The notes below the pieces were generated by a model. It did not search any database and was not told the origin of the DNA. It was given only the letters and a program-made list of their open reading frames with translations. This document shows, in pieces, positions 8,618 through 18,355 of a DNA stretch of 64,000 nt. The stretch comes from Claveliimonas monacensis (GTDB lineage Bacteria > Bacillota > Clostridia > Lachnospirales > Lachnospiraceae), in the NCBI RefSeq assembly GCF_014982975.1, contig NZ_JADCKL010000006.1, positions 92,029 to 156,028 on the forward strand, written 5' to 3'. Position 1 is the first letter of the stretch. Every line of letters starts with the position of its first letter. The translations under genes and the position numbers were made by a program.

Positions 8618-10264
8618 CTACAGGTCGATCTTCACACTCACTTTGTCCGGAGAAGCATCACTTTCCGTTGTCAGTACTTCAAACCGTTTTTCCAACTCTT
8701 TTTTATGCTCTTTATTTGGACGATCTTCGTTAACATCATCTACACAGCAGATCACCGCCTTATCACCTTTCACCAACGGCTTCCCCGGACCGGTTATTTT
8801 TATGTAATCTGTGTGTTTCGACCCATGATGTGGCACGATCACATCATCTATTTTTGTCTCTGCAAATAATTTTTCTCCGGCGTTGGAACGCGCATTGTCA
8901 AATGATGTATAATTTACATCTCCCAGCATTAAGACAACTCGATCATTCATTTTATCTCTGTACTCGATCATGATCCCTTCGCAATTTGCTATGCTTGCAT
9001 CACAGCTGGCTTTATCCCCCATATAAAACAAATACTCATGACTGATTTCATTGATACTGCCAATACGACGTGCCACTGCTTTTCCCTTGGGACCTGACCG
9101 TCTGTCCACAAGATATAACTGATCCTTCAGATCCAGATATTTGGCGATCCGACGCGCTGTTTGAACTGCATCATAACAATCCGGAGCAATCCATGGTTTT
9201 TCAAAAATGGATTTCCCAATCGCAACGCTACCGGCAATATGATCCATATCCCAGTGAGACAAGACCACCATCGCCGGCGATCTGGAAGAAATCGCTCTCA
9301 TTGCATCTACATAATTATAAGATGCCCCAGAAGTGATCTTTTTAGGCTTATGTCTGCAGTTGTATCCCACGTCATAAAAAAAGCATTTCTTTGGATCATT
9401 TTCAGCCGCACAGACACAATTCCCGTTTCCGATCCTATATATATCCATTCTATGGAGCGGCCCGGATGGTATATGTTTTTTGATCACATCAATGATCGCA
9501 TTGTCACTTTTCAGACAGCATCTTCGCATCTGGTAACAATCCAACTCTTTCCTTAGCTCTTTTAGCGTTTTACCAGGTGTCTCAATGATGTTTAAAATAT
9601 GCTTCCGTTTTGTAATATGGCTGGCCGCTTCTACAACATAACCGTCAAGCTGCAAATAAACCTGCTCTTTATTGTCACCCTGATCGAGCATACACAGAAA
9701 CCAGCGGTAGGACCCGCTCTCTTCAGCTTCCGTTCCAGATCCATATACTTCTTCCTGAAGCAGACAAAGCTGCCTATATTTTTCACGATCGACCTCCGCA
9801 ACGTATCCAAAAATATACGGGCAATAATATTTTTTTGCGGCATCAGCATATGCTTCATCTTCGGAATTTTCCATGATGTCGAACATCATAATATCATAAT
9901 CGAACATCTGAAGGGTCGCCAGCGAAAAATAGAGGGTGACCTTCTCTTCTTTCTCAAACTTTATCTTTCCGCGGGACAGCTCCTCCATCTGTATAAACAT
10001 CAGAGAACGGCCGCTGTATGCATTCCAAAACATCTCATGGCAGAGTTCATGGTTATTCGGCTGCTGATGACCAATCCTCTCACCGTGTCTTCCCTCTCGC
10101 CAGGCACGCTGCATGATCGCAGATCGTTCTTCTCTGTCATTCCATCCCTTTTTTGGATCAGTACCTCTTTCCACGGAAGAAATTCCTGATACAGGCCTTA
10201 ACCTTGTACTGATAAATTTTTCAAGTTCCAGCTTAAATCTCTGTTTCCCACCTATATTCATCAT
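8618..10264 (-). CDS. MBL-fold (ComEC C-terminal-like) hydrolase with unknown N-terminal half
   Basis: This is a 548-residue protein. The C-terminal half is a metallo-beta-lactamase fold: the metal motif LSHWDMDHIAG near residue 337, the metal-bridging Asp in VVLMLGDVNY, and VPHHGSKHTD near 480. These motifs resemble the nuclease-like MBL domain of ComEC and of stand-alone proteins in conflict systems. The first ~270 residues match no domain I recognise; they are charged and include a tract MFDYDIMMFDIMENSEDEAY. There is no signal or membrane segment. The start is uncertain, because the ribosome binding site is weak. It is flanked on both sides by Rpn nuclease copies and preceded by a 35-codon ORF. 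A hydrolytic, possibly nucleic-acid, activity is inferred; the role is unknown. Confidence 0.7.
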   Translation of the reverse strand: MMNIGGKQRFKLELEKFISTRLRPVSGISSVERGTDPKKGWNDREERSAIMQRAWREGRHGERIGHQQPNNHELCHEMFWNAYSGRSLMFIQMEELSRGKIKFEKEEKVTLYFSLATLQMFDYDIMMFDIMENSEDEAYADAAKKYYCPYIFGYVAEVDREKYRQLCLLQEEVYGSGTEAEESGSYRWFLCMLDQGDNKEQVYLQLDGYVVEAASHITKRKHILNIIETPGKTLKELRKELDCYQMRRCCLKSDNAIIDVIKKHIPSGPLHRMDIYRIGNGNCVCAAENDPKKCFFYDVGYNCRHKPKKITSGASYNYVDAMRAISSRSPAMVVLSHWDMDHIAGSVAIGKSIFEKPWIAPDCYDAVQTARRIAKYLDLKDQLYLVDRRSGPKGKAVARRIGSINEISHEYLFYMGDKASCDASIANCEGIMIEYRDKMNDRVVLMLGDVNYTSFDNARSNAGEKLFAETKIDDVIVPHHGSKHTDYIKITGPGKPLVKGDKAVICCVDDVNEDRPNKEHKKELEKRFEVLTTESDASPDKVSVKIDL

Positions 10265-10285
10265 TTTACCATTCTATATCATGAT

Positions 10286-10393
10286 TTAAAAACAGTCATC
10301 TTCTACAGTAAAATCACTCTCGCTCAGATATAATGTGTCGTCAACTCTACAATTATCTGAAACACTAGAGCCTCCTCCTAGAATATCTAACAT
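10286..10393 (-). CDS. Possible 35-residue peptide upstream of the MBL gene
   Basis: The small frame starts MLDILGGGSSVSDNCRVDD and ends with an acidic stretch and the residues DDCF. It has a GGG turn, two cysteines (15 and 34) and about ten acidic residues. It ends 22 bp before the MBL-fold gene on the same strand. The ribosome binding site is weak (AGAGG 10 bases upstream), and the ATG lies within a TATAAT, so this stretch could instead be promoter plus leader. The coding-like composition is the main argument. I recognise no family. Confidence 0.35.
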   Translation of the reverse strand: MLDILGGGSSVSDNCRVDDTLYLSESDFTVEDDCF

Positions 10394-10489
10394 TATACCA
10401 TAGCCTCTTTTCAAAACAAAATTAATTTATATCCTCTTTTTGCACTTTCATTCAAAACGGCCAGCCGGTAAACTGAATATCCCCTCTTC

Positions 10490-10561
10490 TCCGTGCAGCA
10501 CAGTAGCAATCCGCCGGACGTATCCATCTCCAAGGCCCGGCTCTCCTTCTCGGGCCGGCAT
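10490..10561 (-). pseudogene. Remnant of a duplicated SGNH hydrolase gene
   Basis: On the minus strand the translation REGEPGLGDGYVRRIATVL closely matches residues REGELGLGDGYVRRIAAML of the SGNH hydrolase at 6746-7366. About 20 codons, including the catalytic GDSIT motif, are missing between the initiator MP and this stretch, and the rest of the gene is absent. The neighbouring non-coding DNA (10562-10690) also matches 7367-7498. It shows the copied segment extended into the SGNH gene. Confidence 0.75.
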
Positions 10562-10628
10562 CTTTCTTCTCCCTTCAAAACGCTCTCCAGGCAGAAGATC
10601 CGGCATCTTAGGATGCCCTGAATCAAAA

Positions 10629-10691
10629 AAACTGCCAGAGATCACGTGTTTGATGTATATAGTAGCACATATCCCTGACAGTCTCTATAAG
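10629..10691. repeat. 63-bp direct repeat, downstream side of Rpn copy 2
   Basis: Nearly identical to 7436-7498 and about 70 percent identical, ungapped, to 11802-11864. Confidence 0.7.
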
Positions 10692-10699
10692 AACTTTTT

Positions 10700-11647
10700 C
10701 TATTTTTCCTGCGATGCACCGGCCTCAGCCAGCCACCCCTCTACAACCGCAGCGGTCTCTCCCACCGCCTGAGCAATCTGCTCCGCTGCCATACCCATCT
10801 CAGCAAGCCTGGCAGCTACGCTTCTCTTTTCTTCCTGTCTGCCCTCATCCCGGCCTTCACTCCAGCCCTCTTCCCATGCATCCTCTCTCTCCTGTCGGAT
10901 ATGCCTTGCCTGGTCATATTCATATATACTCATCCTTTTCGCCTCCGCCCGATTCTTTCTCAGAAACTCTTCAAGGACTCCTTCCTGGATGCACTCCGCG
11001 ATCGCACATTCCACTGCGTCTTCTGTGTCCATCTCTTCCGCATATTTTCTTATGCATGCTGTGTACTCTGCATAGCCCGCCAGTGTCTTGCAGGACTGCA
11101 AAAGCTCCCGATTATGACCTGCGTTGACATTCAGCATCACCGCTTCCAGCTCCAGCTTATGCTCCTCTTCTTCCACCTCGTACAGATCTGACAGTCTGAG
11201 TATCCGCCTGTCCGGCTGTCTCTCCACACCATTGTAAAATATGATGAACTGGGGCGGCGGGATCTTCACTTTCTTCTTGCCATACAGATTTTCATTCTTT
11301 GTCATATCCGCATACAGATCTGCAAGGTACAGAAGCATCCGCAGCGGAAGATTGGGGCTGTAGGTAGACTGGTGCTCATACAGAGAAAGCTGGGAATCTA
11401 TCACAAATGACAGATCATTCTTGATAGCCATGTAGATGGCATTCTCCAGCGTATTCACCTCCAGAAGTCCAGGATCCTTATAGTCTTTTCCGCTTACCGC
11501 ATTATACAGTCCCAGCAGTTCCTTTTTGTCGCTGAACAACATGGTGAAAATAGACGACTTGTAATTCCGGTTAGGCACAGGATACATTTTCTCTTCCTTG
11601 CTCCTGCCCTGCTTGTTTCGCCTCTGTTTCTTTTGACTTTTGCTCAT
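10700..11647 (-). CDS. Rpn-family recombination-promoting nuclease, copy 2 (intact)
   Basis: This is a 315-residue protein starting MSKSQKKQRRNKQ, with GAAGGAGG 5 bases before the ATG. The basic N-terminal tail leads into NYKSSIFTMLFSDKKELLGL, the typical opening of Rpn/transposase_31 nucleases. The VIDSQLSLYEHQS active-site region and LPLRMLLYLADLYADM follow. The C-terminus has a Glu/Arg-rich linker and a short helix-turn-helix-like tail (ARLAEMGMAAEQIAQAVG). Rpn proteins are DNA endonucleases that promote RecA-independent recombination in E. coli. The copy appears complete and is bounded by direct repeats. Confidence 0.85.
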   Translation of the reverse strand: MSKSQKKQRRNKQGRSKEEKMYPVPNRNYKSSIFTMLFSDKKELLGLYNAVSGKDYKDPGLLEVNTLENAIYMAIKNDLSFVIDSQLSLYEHQSTYSPNLPLRMLLYLADLYADMTKNENLYGKKKVKIPPPQFIIFYNGVERQPDRRILRLSDLYEVEEEEHKLELEAVMLNVNAGHNRELLQSCKTLAGYAEYTACIRKYAEEMDTEDAVECAIAECIQEGVLEEFLRKNRAEAKRMSIYEYDQARHIRQEREDAWEEGWSEGRDEGRQEEKRSVAARLAEMGMAAEQIAQAVGETAAVVEGWLAEAGASQEK

Positions 11648-11801
11648 GTATACCTCCTTCATCCTGAAAATTTGCAGGAGGTATCCTGAAGAAGCCAAGC
11701 GCTACAGCCAAGAAACCTCTCTGCTGTGTGTAAAATGGAACGAAAAGCATTGAGATTTCTTTTAGATTTTATAAATTGTAAGACACGGCTGACGCCGCCA
11801 G

Positions 11802-11864
11802 AAACTGCCAGAAATATAATGCTTTGAATATATAGTAACATATATTTCTCAAAGTTTCCATAAC
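11802..11864. repeat. 63-bp direct repeat, upstream side of Rpn copy 2
   Basis: Nearly identical to 8532-8594. Together with 10629-10691 it encloses Rpn copy 2. Confidence 0.7.
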
Positions 11865-11933
11865 TAATTCTTGCTTATTTTTTATCATTGCATTGGGACG
11901 CCTGCTATTTCACAGCATTTGCAGGGAGGATTT

Positions 11934-12338
11934 TTACTCCTCCCACGCTGGATTACGTTCAGAGGTGATTTCCCTGATATCATCACAAAGGATCGCAAAA
12001 TCTTCTTCCGATATCTTGCCATGATCCTTCATACATCTGTAAAACTTCTTAATGCTGGCCGCCATTTCCTTCCGTGTACCTTCTGTACCGGCGCATTTCC
12101 GCATATAATAATCATCCAGAAAAATAGAAACACTGTTCAAACCCTTCTCCATCGTCAATGGCTCATGCAGGAGAAGATACCCATTAATATAGAAGTCTGC
12201 ATTCTCCAGATGCCTGCGGATCGTCTTTTCTGACAAACCTCTCATATCCGCTTCAAAAAGTCTGAACAGCTCTTGATTTGTACTGCGGATCTCGTCACAT
12301 TTCTTTTCAAATTCTTCCAAAGTATACTCGTACTCCAT
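11934..12338 (-). CDS. Uncharacterised helical protein at the end of the polysaccharide locus
   Basis: This encodes 134 residues, starting MEYEYTLEEFEKKCDEIRST with GGAGG 7 bases upstream of the ATG. It is predicted to be almost entirely helical and charged, with no membrane segment, signal peptide or recognised motif. Features include SEKTIRRHLENADFYINGYL and KFYRCMKDHGKISEEDF. It lies 45 bp after ugd on the same strand and so may be the last gene of that operon, or it may belong to the Rpn/MBL side. A perfect GGGAGGA/TCCTCCC hairpin covers its stop codon. No function can be assigned. Confidence 0.6.
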   Translation of the reverse strand: MEYEYTLEEFEKKCDEIRSTNQELFRLFEADMRGLSEKTIRRHLENADFYINGYLLLHEPLTMEKGLNSVSIFLDDYYMRKCAGTEGTRKEMAASIKKFYRCMKDHGKISEEDFAILCDDIREITSERNPAWEE

Positions 12339-12383
12339 CACATTTCCTCCGTGTTAGAAGAGGCCCACTCTGCCTCCTTTTCC

Positions 12384-13616
12384 TTAGTCCCTGCGGAACA
12401 GATCTCTGGTGTATACTTTCTCCTTCACATCATCCAGACAGCTGTCATACCGGTTGGCAATGATGGACTGACTCATCTCCTTGAACTTCTCCAGGTCATT
12501 AACTATCCGGCTGCCAAAGAAAGTGCTGCCATCCTCCAGTGTGGGCTCATATATGATCACGGTAGCCCCCTTGGCTTTCACCCGCTTCATAATCCCCTGA
12601 ATGCTGCTCTGGCGGAAGTTGTCAGAGTTGCTCTTCATGGTCAGGCGATACACACCGATAACCACCTCGTGCTCCTTGCTGACATCATAGGCGCTGTTAG
12701 CCTCATACCCTCCGGCCAGCTCCAATACCCGGTCTGCTATGAAATCCTTCCTGGTACGGTTGGACTCCACAATAGCTGTCATCATATTCTGGGGTACATC
12801 CTCATAGTTGGCCAGGAGCTGCTTTGTATCCTTGGGCAAGCAGTACCCGCCATAACCGAAGGACGGATTGTTATAGTGAGAGCCGATCCTTGGATCCAGG
12901 CACACGCCGTCTATGATCTGCTTTGTATCCAGCCCTTTCACCTCTGCATAGGTGTCCAGCTCATTAAAGTAAGATACCCGCAGAGCCAGATAGGTGTTGG
13001 CAAAGAGTTTCACCGCCTCCGCCTCTGTAAATCCCATAATCAGAGTCGGGATATCCTCTTTGATGGCTCCCTCCTGCAATAAGCCTGCAAAAGTGTCTGC
13101 TGCCTTCACAAGTCTTGCATTTTGTACATCCGTTCCTACGATGATCCGGCTGGGATACAGATTATCATAGAGAGCCTTAGACTCCCGCAGGAATTCCGGG
13201 CTGAAAAGGATATTGTCACAGTGGTATTTCTCCCTCACCTGGGCAGTAAAGCCAACGGGGATAGTTGATTTGATCACCATGACAGCGTCCGGATTGCACT
13301 GAATCACCAGCTTGATCACATCCTCCACCGCACTGGTGTCAAAGAAATTCTTTTTACTGTCATAGTTAGTAGGCGCTGCAATGACAACAAAAGCTGCCTC
13401 TTTATAGGCAGCTTCCGCATCCAGCGTGGCCGTAAGGCGCAGATCCTTATGGGCCAAATATTCTTCTATATAGTCGTCCTGGATAGGCGATTTTCTCTGG
13501 TTGATCAGCTCCACCTTCTCCGGCACAATGTCTACCGCCATGACCTCATTATGCTGCGCCAGAAGTGTGGCAACAGACAATCCCACATATCCTGTTCCTG
13601 CTACTGCTATCTTCAT
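12384..13616 (-). CDS. ugd: UDP-glucose 6-dehydrogenase
   Basis: This 410-residue NAD-dependent enzyme oxidises UDP-glucose to UDP-glucuronate for polysaccharide synthesis. The Rossmann motif [14 protein letters not shown] is at residue 7, followed by [23 protein letters not shown] and the catalytic cysteine in [15 protein letters not shown] near residue 262. Its length is close to the short class of nucleotide-sugar dehydrogenases. AAGGGAG lies 9 bases before the start. With the adjacent UDP-glucuronate 4-epimerase-like gene it would supply glucuronate and galacturonate. GC-richer coding than the transferase genes upstream suggests a different history. Confidence 0.95.
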   Translation of the reverse strand: MKIAVAGTGYVGLSVATLLAQHNEVMAVDIVPEKVELINQRKSPIQDDYIEEYLAHKDLRLTATLDAEAAYKEAAFVVIAAPTNYDSKKNFFDTSAVEDVIKLVIQCNPDAVMVIKSTIPVGFTAQVREKYHCDNILFSPEFLRESKALYDNLYPSRIIVGTDVQNARLVKAADTFAGLLQEGAIKEDIPTLIMGFTEAEAVKLFANTYLALRVSYFNELDTYAEVKGLDTKQIIDGVCLDPRIGSHYNNPSFGYGGYCLPKDTKQLLANYEDVPQNMMTAIVESNRTRKDFIADRVLELAGGYEANSAYDVSKEHEVVIGVYRLTMKSNSDNFRQSSIQGIMKRVKAKGATVIIYEPTLEDGSTFFGSRIVNDLEKFKEMSQSIIANRYDSCLDDVKEKVYTRDLFRRD

Positions 13617-13630
13617 TTTTCTTTTCTCCC

Positions 13631-14176
13631 TTATTCATCTTCAACTACAATATTATTAATATATCCTTCAGTGGCATTCTCTTTGTGTTTAATAACACAA
13701 GGATTACCGAATACAACAGAATGACTCGGCACATCACAGTTAATAAAAGTGTTAGGAGCAATCATCACATCATCTCCAATCGTAATTTTCCCTACAATGG
13801 TACTGTTAATGCCTATCCATACTCTATTTCCTATCGATGGAACCCCTTTCCGAATCCCTCTATTCTCTTGACCAATGGTTACTCCTTTATGGATATTAAT
13901 ATTTGCGCCTAACTTACTTTTTTCATTTATTGTTATGCCAAAAGCATGGCCTATATATAATCCAGGTCCTATTTCTGTTTTATCGGATATTTCTATCCCG
14001 CGCATGTTTCTGGTAATTCGAAATAAAGTTTTATATATAGCCTTTAGCATGGGATTGTTTGTATTTTGTGTTTTCCGGTAATATTTTTGGAACATTGGAG
14101 GATTTGTTCCTGTATACCGTATCTTATCTTTCTCTAATACCAGTGTTTTCAATATTAATGTCACCTCGTCATACAC
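13631..14176 (-). CDS. Serine acetyltransferase-like hexapeptide O-acetyltransferase
   Basis: This 173-181 residue protein has left-handed beta-helix repeats from about residue 65 ([48 protein letters not shown]). The active-site His region is in NIHKGVTIG. The CysE-like fold, placed between two nucleotide-sugar genes, points to O-acetylation of a capsule sugar or sugar nucleotide rather than cysteine synthesis. The GTG at 14176 overlaps the epimerase gene by 8 bp. A TTG at 14152 has a better spaced GAGGTG site and is an alternative start. Confidence 0.8.
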   Translation of the reverse strand: MYDEVTLILKTLVLEKDKIRYTGTNPPMFQKYYRKTQNTNNPMLKAIYKTLFRITRNMRGIEISDKTEIGPGLYIGHAFGITINEKSKLGANINIHKGVTIGQENRGIRKGVPSIGNRVWIGINSTIVGKITIGDDVMIAPNTFINCDVPSHSVVFGNPCVIKHKENATEGYINNIVVEDE

Positions 14177-15263
14177 ATTTCTTCATATAAAAGCTATAGT
14201 ACCATTGGGCAAACTTCCGCAGTCCATCTCGCAAACTAGTACTTGGCTTAAATCCGAAATCTTTCTCTAAAGCGTTTGTGTCCGCATAAGTAACTGGTAC
14301 ATCTCCAGGCTGCATGGGTACAAGTTTTTTATGGGTCTCGAAATCATAATCTTCAGGCAATACCCCCGCACGGATCAACTCCTGCTGCAGGATATCCACA
14401 AAATCCAGAAGATTCTCCGGGTGGTTATTCCCGATGTTGTAAATAGCATAGGGCGGGACAGGAAGCCCATCTTCCCCGCTCTTCTTCTCCGGAGGAGATT
14501 GCATCACCCGCTTCACCCCTTCCACAATGTCATCCACATAGGTGAAATCCCGCTTACAGTTACCATAGTTAAAAATCTCTATATTCTCCCCCGCCAGCAA
14601 TTTGTTGGTAAAACTAAAATAGGCCATATCCGGTCGCCCGGCAGGCCCATATACAGTAAAAAATCGTAATCCTGTGGAGGGGATATTATATAATTTCGAG
14701 TATGCATGAGCCATCAACTCATTACTTTTCTTAGTGGCTGCATAGAGTGACACCGGATTGTCCACCTTATCCTCCGTGCTATAAGGAATCTTTTTATTGG
14801 ATCCGTACACACTGGAAGAGGAAGCATAAACCAGATGCTCCACACCCGCTTCCTCGTCATCATAGGAATGTCGGCAGGCCTCCAGGATGTTGTAGAAGCC
14901 GATCAGATTAGCCTCAATATATGCATCCGGGTTGGTGATGGAATAGCGGACCCCTGCCTGAGCCGCCAGATTGACTACAATCTGTGGTTTATATTCGTCA
15001 AAAATAGATTGGATCAGTTCCTTATCGGAAATAGAAGCTTTAATAAAAGTCCATGTAGATTCCGGGCGGGATTCTACCATGGACTTGATCTGATTGAGCC
15101 GATATTCTTTTATGGATGTATCATAGTAGGAATTTATATTATCAATTCCTATGATATAGACTGGTGAAACACTTCGCAAAAGTTCTACAGCTAGGTTAGC
15201 ACCGATAAAACCGGCAACACCTGTGATTAAAATTGTCTTATTCGTTAATTGTATTTGTTGCAT
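14169..15263 (-). CDS. NAD-dependent sugar-nucleotide epimerase (UDP-glucuronate 4-epimerase type)
   Basis: This is a 364-residue extended SDR protein starting MQQIQLTNKTILITGVAGF, with AAGGAGTT 6 bases before the ATG; an upstream in-frame extension lacks a site. It has the GxxGxxG motif GVAGFIGANL, LAAQAGVRYSI, the Ser and Tyr/Lys of the active site in ASSSSVYGSNKKIP and YAATKKSNELMAHAYS, and FFTVYGPAGRPDMAYF. These are characteristic of UDP-glucuronate 4-epimerases, which make UDP-galacturonate. Its neighbour ugd provides the substrate. Confidence 0.88.
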   Translation of the reverse strand: MQQIQLTNKTILITGVAGFIGANLAVELLRSVSPVYIIGIDNINSYYDTSIKEYRLNQIKSMVESRPESTWTFIKASISDKELIQSIFDEYKPQIVVNLAAQAGVRYSITNPDAYIEANLIGFYNILEACRHSYDDEEAGVEHLVYASSSSVYGSNKKIPYSTEDKVDNPVSLYAATKKSNELMAHAYSKLYNIPSTGLRFFTVYGPAGRPDMAYFSFTNKLLAGENIEIFNYGNCKRDFTYVDDIVEGVKRVMQSPPEKKSGEDGLPVPPYAIYNIGNNHPENLLDFVDILQQELIRAGVLPEDYDFETHKKLVPMQPGDVPVTYADTNALEKDFGFKPSTSLRDGLRKFAQWYYSFYMKKCV

Positions 15264-15560
15264 TAAAAATAACTCCTTCTTTTTCAAAACTAATTTTGAG
15301 TAAAAACAAACAATTACCTGATAAACTACTGCAGAAAAAGTCTGTGAAAACATCATAATTTCCAAATCACATTACAGCATTCTAGTTCTATAAAGAGCAT
15401 CTCTGCAAGAGACTTTTTATCCCCACTTAAATACTCTCTATTGTATCACTTTCCCTTCCTTTATAGTTCTCATAAATATCTATATATTTCAGACCGTCTC
15501 TAACTTTTCTTTATGGTCTGTGACTTTATCCTCAGATGTCTTTTCATTAGTTAATACTCC

Positions 15561-16481
15561 CTATCCTTTTGGCGAAACTTCTGGAAGTGTTATCCATTCT
15601 CCAAACTTTCTATCCCAATACTCTGGCTTAAATGGAGTCATCCCGCTCCAATGGAAAAAAGTAAGTTCTCCAAAATAAATTTCTCCGTCTACTTCATAAA
15701 AATCAACTCGTATCTGCGGAATATTCTTTGATAATTCTGCTGCAAGCTCTTGCATTCGATAAAACATTTTAGGTTTTTCTGGACATCTAGTAGCATTCGG
15801 ATAACCATTGACTAATTTCATATGATGAAAATCCATATCAAAAAAATCACTTTTGGGCTCAACTACTTTGTTTTCTTTATCAGACGTAATTAGCAGCACT
15901 TTGGGTACTCCATCAAAACAAAAGAATTTATAATCATGTAATTTTTTTGTAGTATTGTCTTCCATATATTTTTCTGCAAGAATCCGTGGCTTAACATTTT
16001 TATATGGCCACTCTCGTCCTTGCAAATAAAATTTTTGTCTGAGTGATTTATTTATTTTTCTTTTTGCCACTTCTACATTAAAGTTCGTTTTATCTTTACA
16101 AATAACAACTCCTCCGGAATCGTGTGTTGTTTTTAGTACAAATTGGTCAGGCAATATTTCAAAATTGATATCCTCAAAATGATTCCACACCCCATATGTT
16201 GGAATTATGTATTTACTCCCAATTTTCTCTTTTACATACTTCTTAACCTCATATTTATCGACCATTTCTGTATATATTTCTTTTCGATCGTATAGTTTTA
16301 GCCACTGTAGCTTCTCGTTAAATGTTTGCGGATTATCTAAATTAAGCCTTTTACCCGTTTTAGCTCGAAACATCAATTTCAAATACCATTCATCATTCAT
16401 CCAGCCAAACCACCTAAAACAAGTAGCTACATAAGGGAACAACATCCACGGATCATGTCCGATTTTTTTTATATTAATCAT
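15561..16481 (-). CDS. ATP-grasp (TupA-like) polysaccharide enzyme
   Basis: This is a 306-residue protein with the opening LMFRAKTGKRLNLDNPQTFNEKLQWLKLYDR and EMVDKYEVKKYV. Then come FVLKTTHDSGGVVICKDK, the ATP-lysine region EKYMEDNT and the metal-binding IRVDFYEVDGEIYFGELTF. This is the TupA/ATP-grasp family common in capsule clusters, often annotated as a glycosyltransferase. The probable reaction is ATP-dependent ligation of an amino acid or similar group to a glycan, inferred from fold only. Gaps of about 300 bp with no recognisable gene lie on both sides. Confidence 0.8.
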   Translation of the reverse strand: MINIKKIGHDPWMLFPYVATCFRWFGWMNDEWYLKLMFRAKTGKRLNLDNPQTFNEKLQWLKLYDRKEIYTEMVDKYEVKKYVKEKIGSKYIIPTYGVWNHFEDINFEILPDQFVLKTTHDSGGVVICKDKTNFNVEVAKRKINKSLRQKFYLQGREWPYKNVKPRILAEKYMEDNTTKKLHDYKFFCFDGVPKVLLITSDKENKVVEPKSDFFDMDFHHMKLVNGYPNATRCPEKPKMFYRMQELAAELSKNIPQIRVDFYEVDGEIYFGELTFFHWSGMTPFKPEYWDRKFGEWITLPEVSPKG

Positions 16482-16768
16482 TATAAATTCTCCTATCCTT
16501 ATAGTACTTTATTTCCACTTATGAAAAGTAAAAGGCACCATGCTGAACTGCATATTTTTATCTATCCCCCAGTTTTCCTCTTAAGAATAATACTCGAAAC
16601 CATATCAGCCCAACGCTTTTATCGATTTTTCATACTCCCATTACACTTTTAAGCAGAAATTCTAGTCATTCTAAAAGAATTCTTATCCGGTATCTATAGT
16701 ACTAGACTCCACGTTTTCCTATTTATTTTCTCTATTCCACACTTTAATTCAGCCATAATTCCCTATTT

Positions 16769-18257
16769 TCATAGTACTTTAAATGTCTTAAGAATTTCCC
16801 TGTTAAATAAAAGTGAAATAAATATAAAAATAGCCACTGTTTCGCAACCATAAATCAAAATCGCCAAAAAACTATTATCTATTGGCCAATATATCTTGCT
16901 TAAAATTATTACGATAACTGTAATGCTCATTACTATAATATTTTTCACTAACGGTTCAATAACCCTTATCAACGAAATTTCAAGCCCTATTTTCCTCTTA
17001 AAATTAATCGTTATTACTACCAGAGATAATAAAGACGCCCCAACAGTTCCTAATGCAATTCCATAAAATCCAATAATACGAACCAATATAATACTTAGCA
17101 ATATATTAGTAATGCTTACCAATATACTATTTCCTGCAGGTGTTTTAGTATCTCCTTTAGCATAAAAGTATCTATATATCAGATCCCTGACAATATTTAT
17201 TTGCTGTCCTGTAATATAGATAAGTGAACCTATAAAAACAGCGTTGGACGCATCGGATCCAAATTTACCGTGTTGAAATAATACAGTAATTCCCTCGTGA
17301 CCAACAGAAACGAATCCTGCGATAATCATGCAGACAATCAAATGAAAAAGTCCTACCTGGTTCCAAAAGACTTTCTGATTGCCTTTCTCTTCAATTTTGG
17401 CAACAATTTTGGGATAACAATATAATAATAAATTACCTATAAAAATTGTATTAACCATGTAAGCGACTTGATTCGAATAATTTAGTACCGTCAACTTACC
17501 CGTATCTAATCGCGATGCAATAATTGAATCTACCATTAGGGAAAATTTATAAACACCAGAGCTGTATACTATTGGTAAGAATAGCTTAAACATTTCAATT
17601 ACTTCCTTGTTTCTGACTTGAAAACAAGGTTTATATCTCCATCCATCTTTTATGGCAAATAAAGCATCAATCAGAAAATTACCGCACAATCCAAAAGCAA
17701 TTACCAACGCATACTGTTCTATAGATATGTTTTTTTTAATCAATAACACGACTACTACTATTGCAGAAAAAAAATAAATTTATGATTTTAGGTGTATTAT
17801 ACTTCCCATTACACTGGAAGTATGCAGCCGTAATATTAGAGACAGAAAAAAAATAGTTTGCAAACAATAAAACAACTAATATGTAGCATGCTATGTTAAC
17901 AAATTCTGCCTCTCTACCACTAAATATTTCAATTAATGGATAACGGAATAATATAATAAAAACCGTAATCGTCAACATACAACCATACAATACCGTGATA
18001 AAAGTATCTACATTGTTCCTGTCTTTTTTATGCACATAGCACGGAATCACAATAGTCGTAATACTAGAAGAAATAAAACCAAACAGAAAGGAAGTTATAC
18101 TATTAGCAAAATTATACGCATCCATTTCTATTTCTGTTCCAAATATTCCGGCAACAACAGACGATTTCATCAGTGTTACTACCTGTGCAATGCATGTGAT
18201 ACATATCATCAAGGCCAAGGCCCCCAAATTTTCATATCGCTTTTTCATTACTGACAC
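16769..18257 (-). pseudogene. Polysaccharide flippase (Wzx/MurJ-like), frameshifted at a T8 run
   Basis: The first frame (18257-17736) begins MSVMKKRYENLGALALMICI and has four or five membrane segments. The second frame (17749-16769) carries the other membrane segments of the same MOP-superfamily transporter. They meet at an 8-T run (17774-17767). With 7 Ts the reading would be continuous: NGKYNTPKIINLFFSAIVVV onward, about 495 residues, a normal length for a Wzx/MurJ-type lipid-linked oligosaccharide flippase. No other flippase is present in the locus, so this state would stop export of the repeat unit. Phase variation by slippage, a true null, or a sequencing error are all possible. Confidence 0.85.
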
Positions 18258-18355
18258 AGTATTCTCTCCTCACAATATCCATATGCGCTCTCCTATATTT
18301 CTTTTGCGCAATATATCTTCTTGGTTTGATTTTTTATAAATATCTATATTTGATA

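Noticed and set aside
7436..11864. Rpn segments as an insertion sequence or CRISPR array
   Set aside because: No terminal inverted repeats or target duplications were evident, and the flanking repeats are only two per gene without regular spacers.
16482..16768. Possible decayed transferase between the ATP-grasp gene and the flippase
   Set aside because: Some peptide-like stretches exist (for example KRWADMVSSIILRRKTGG), but no family match is convincing.
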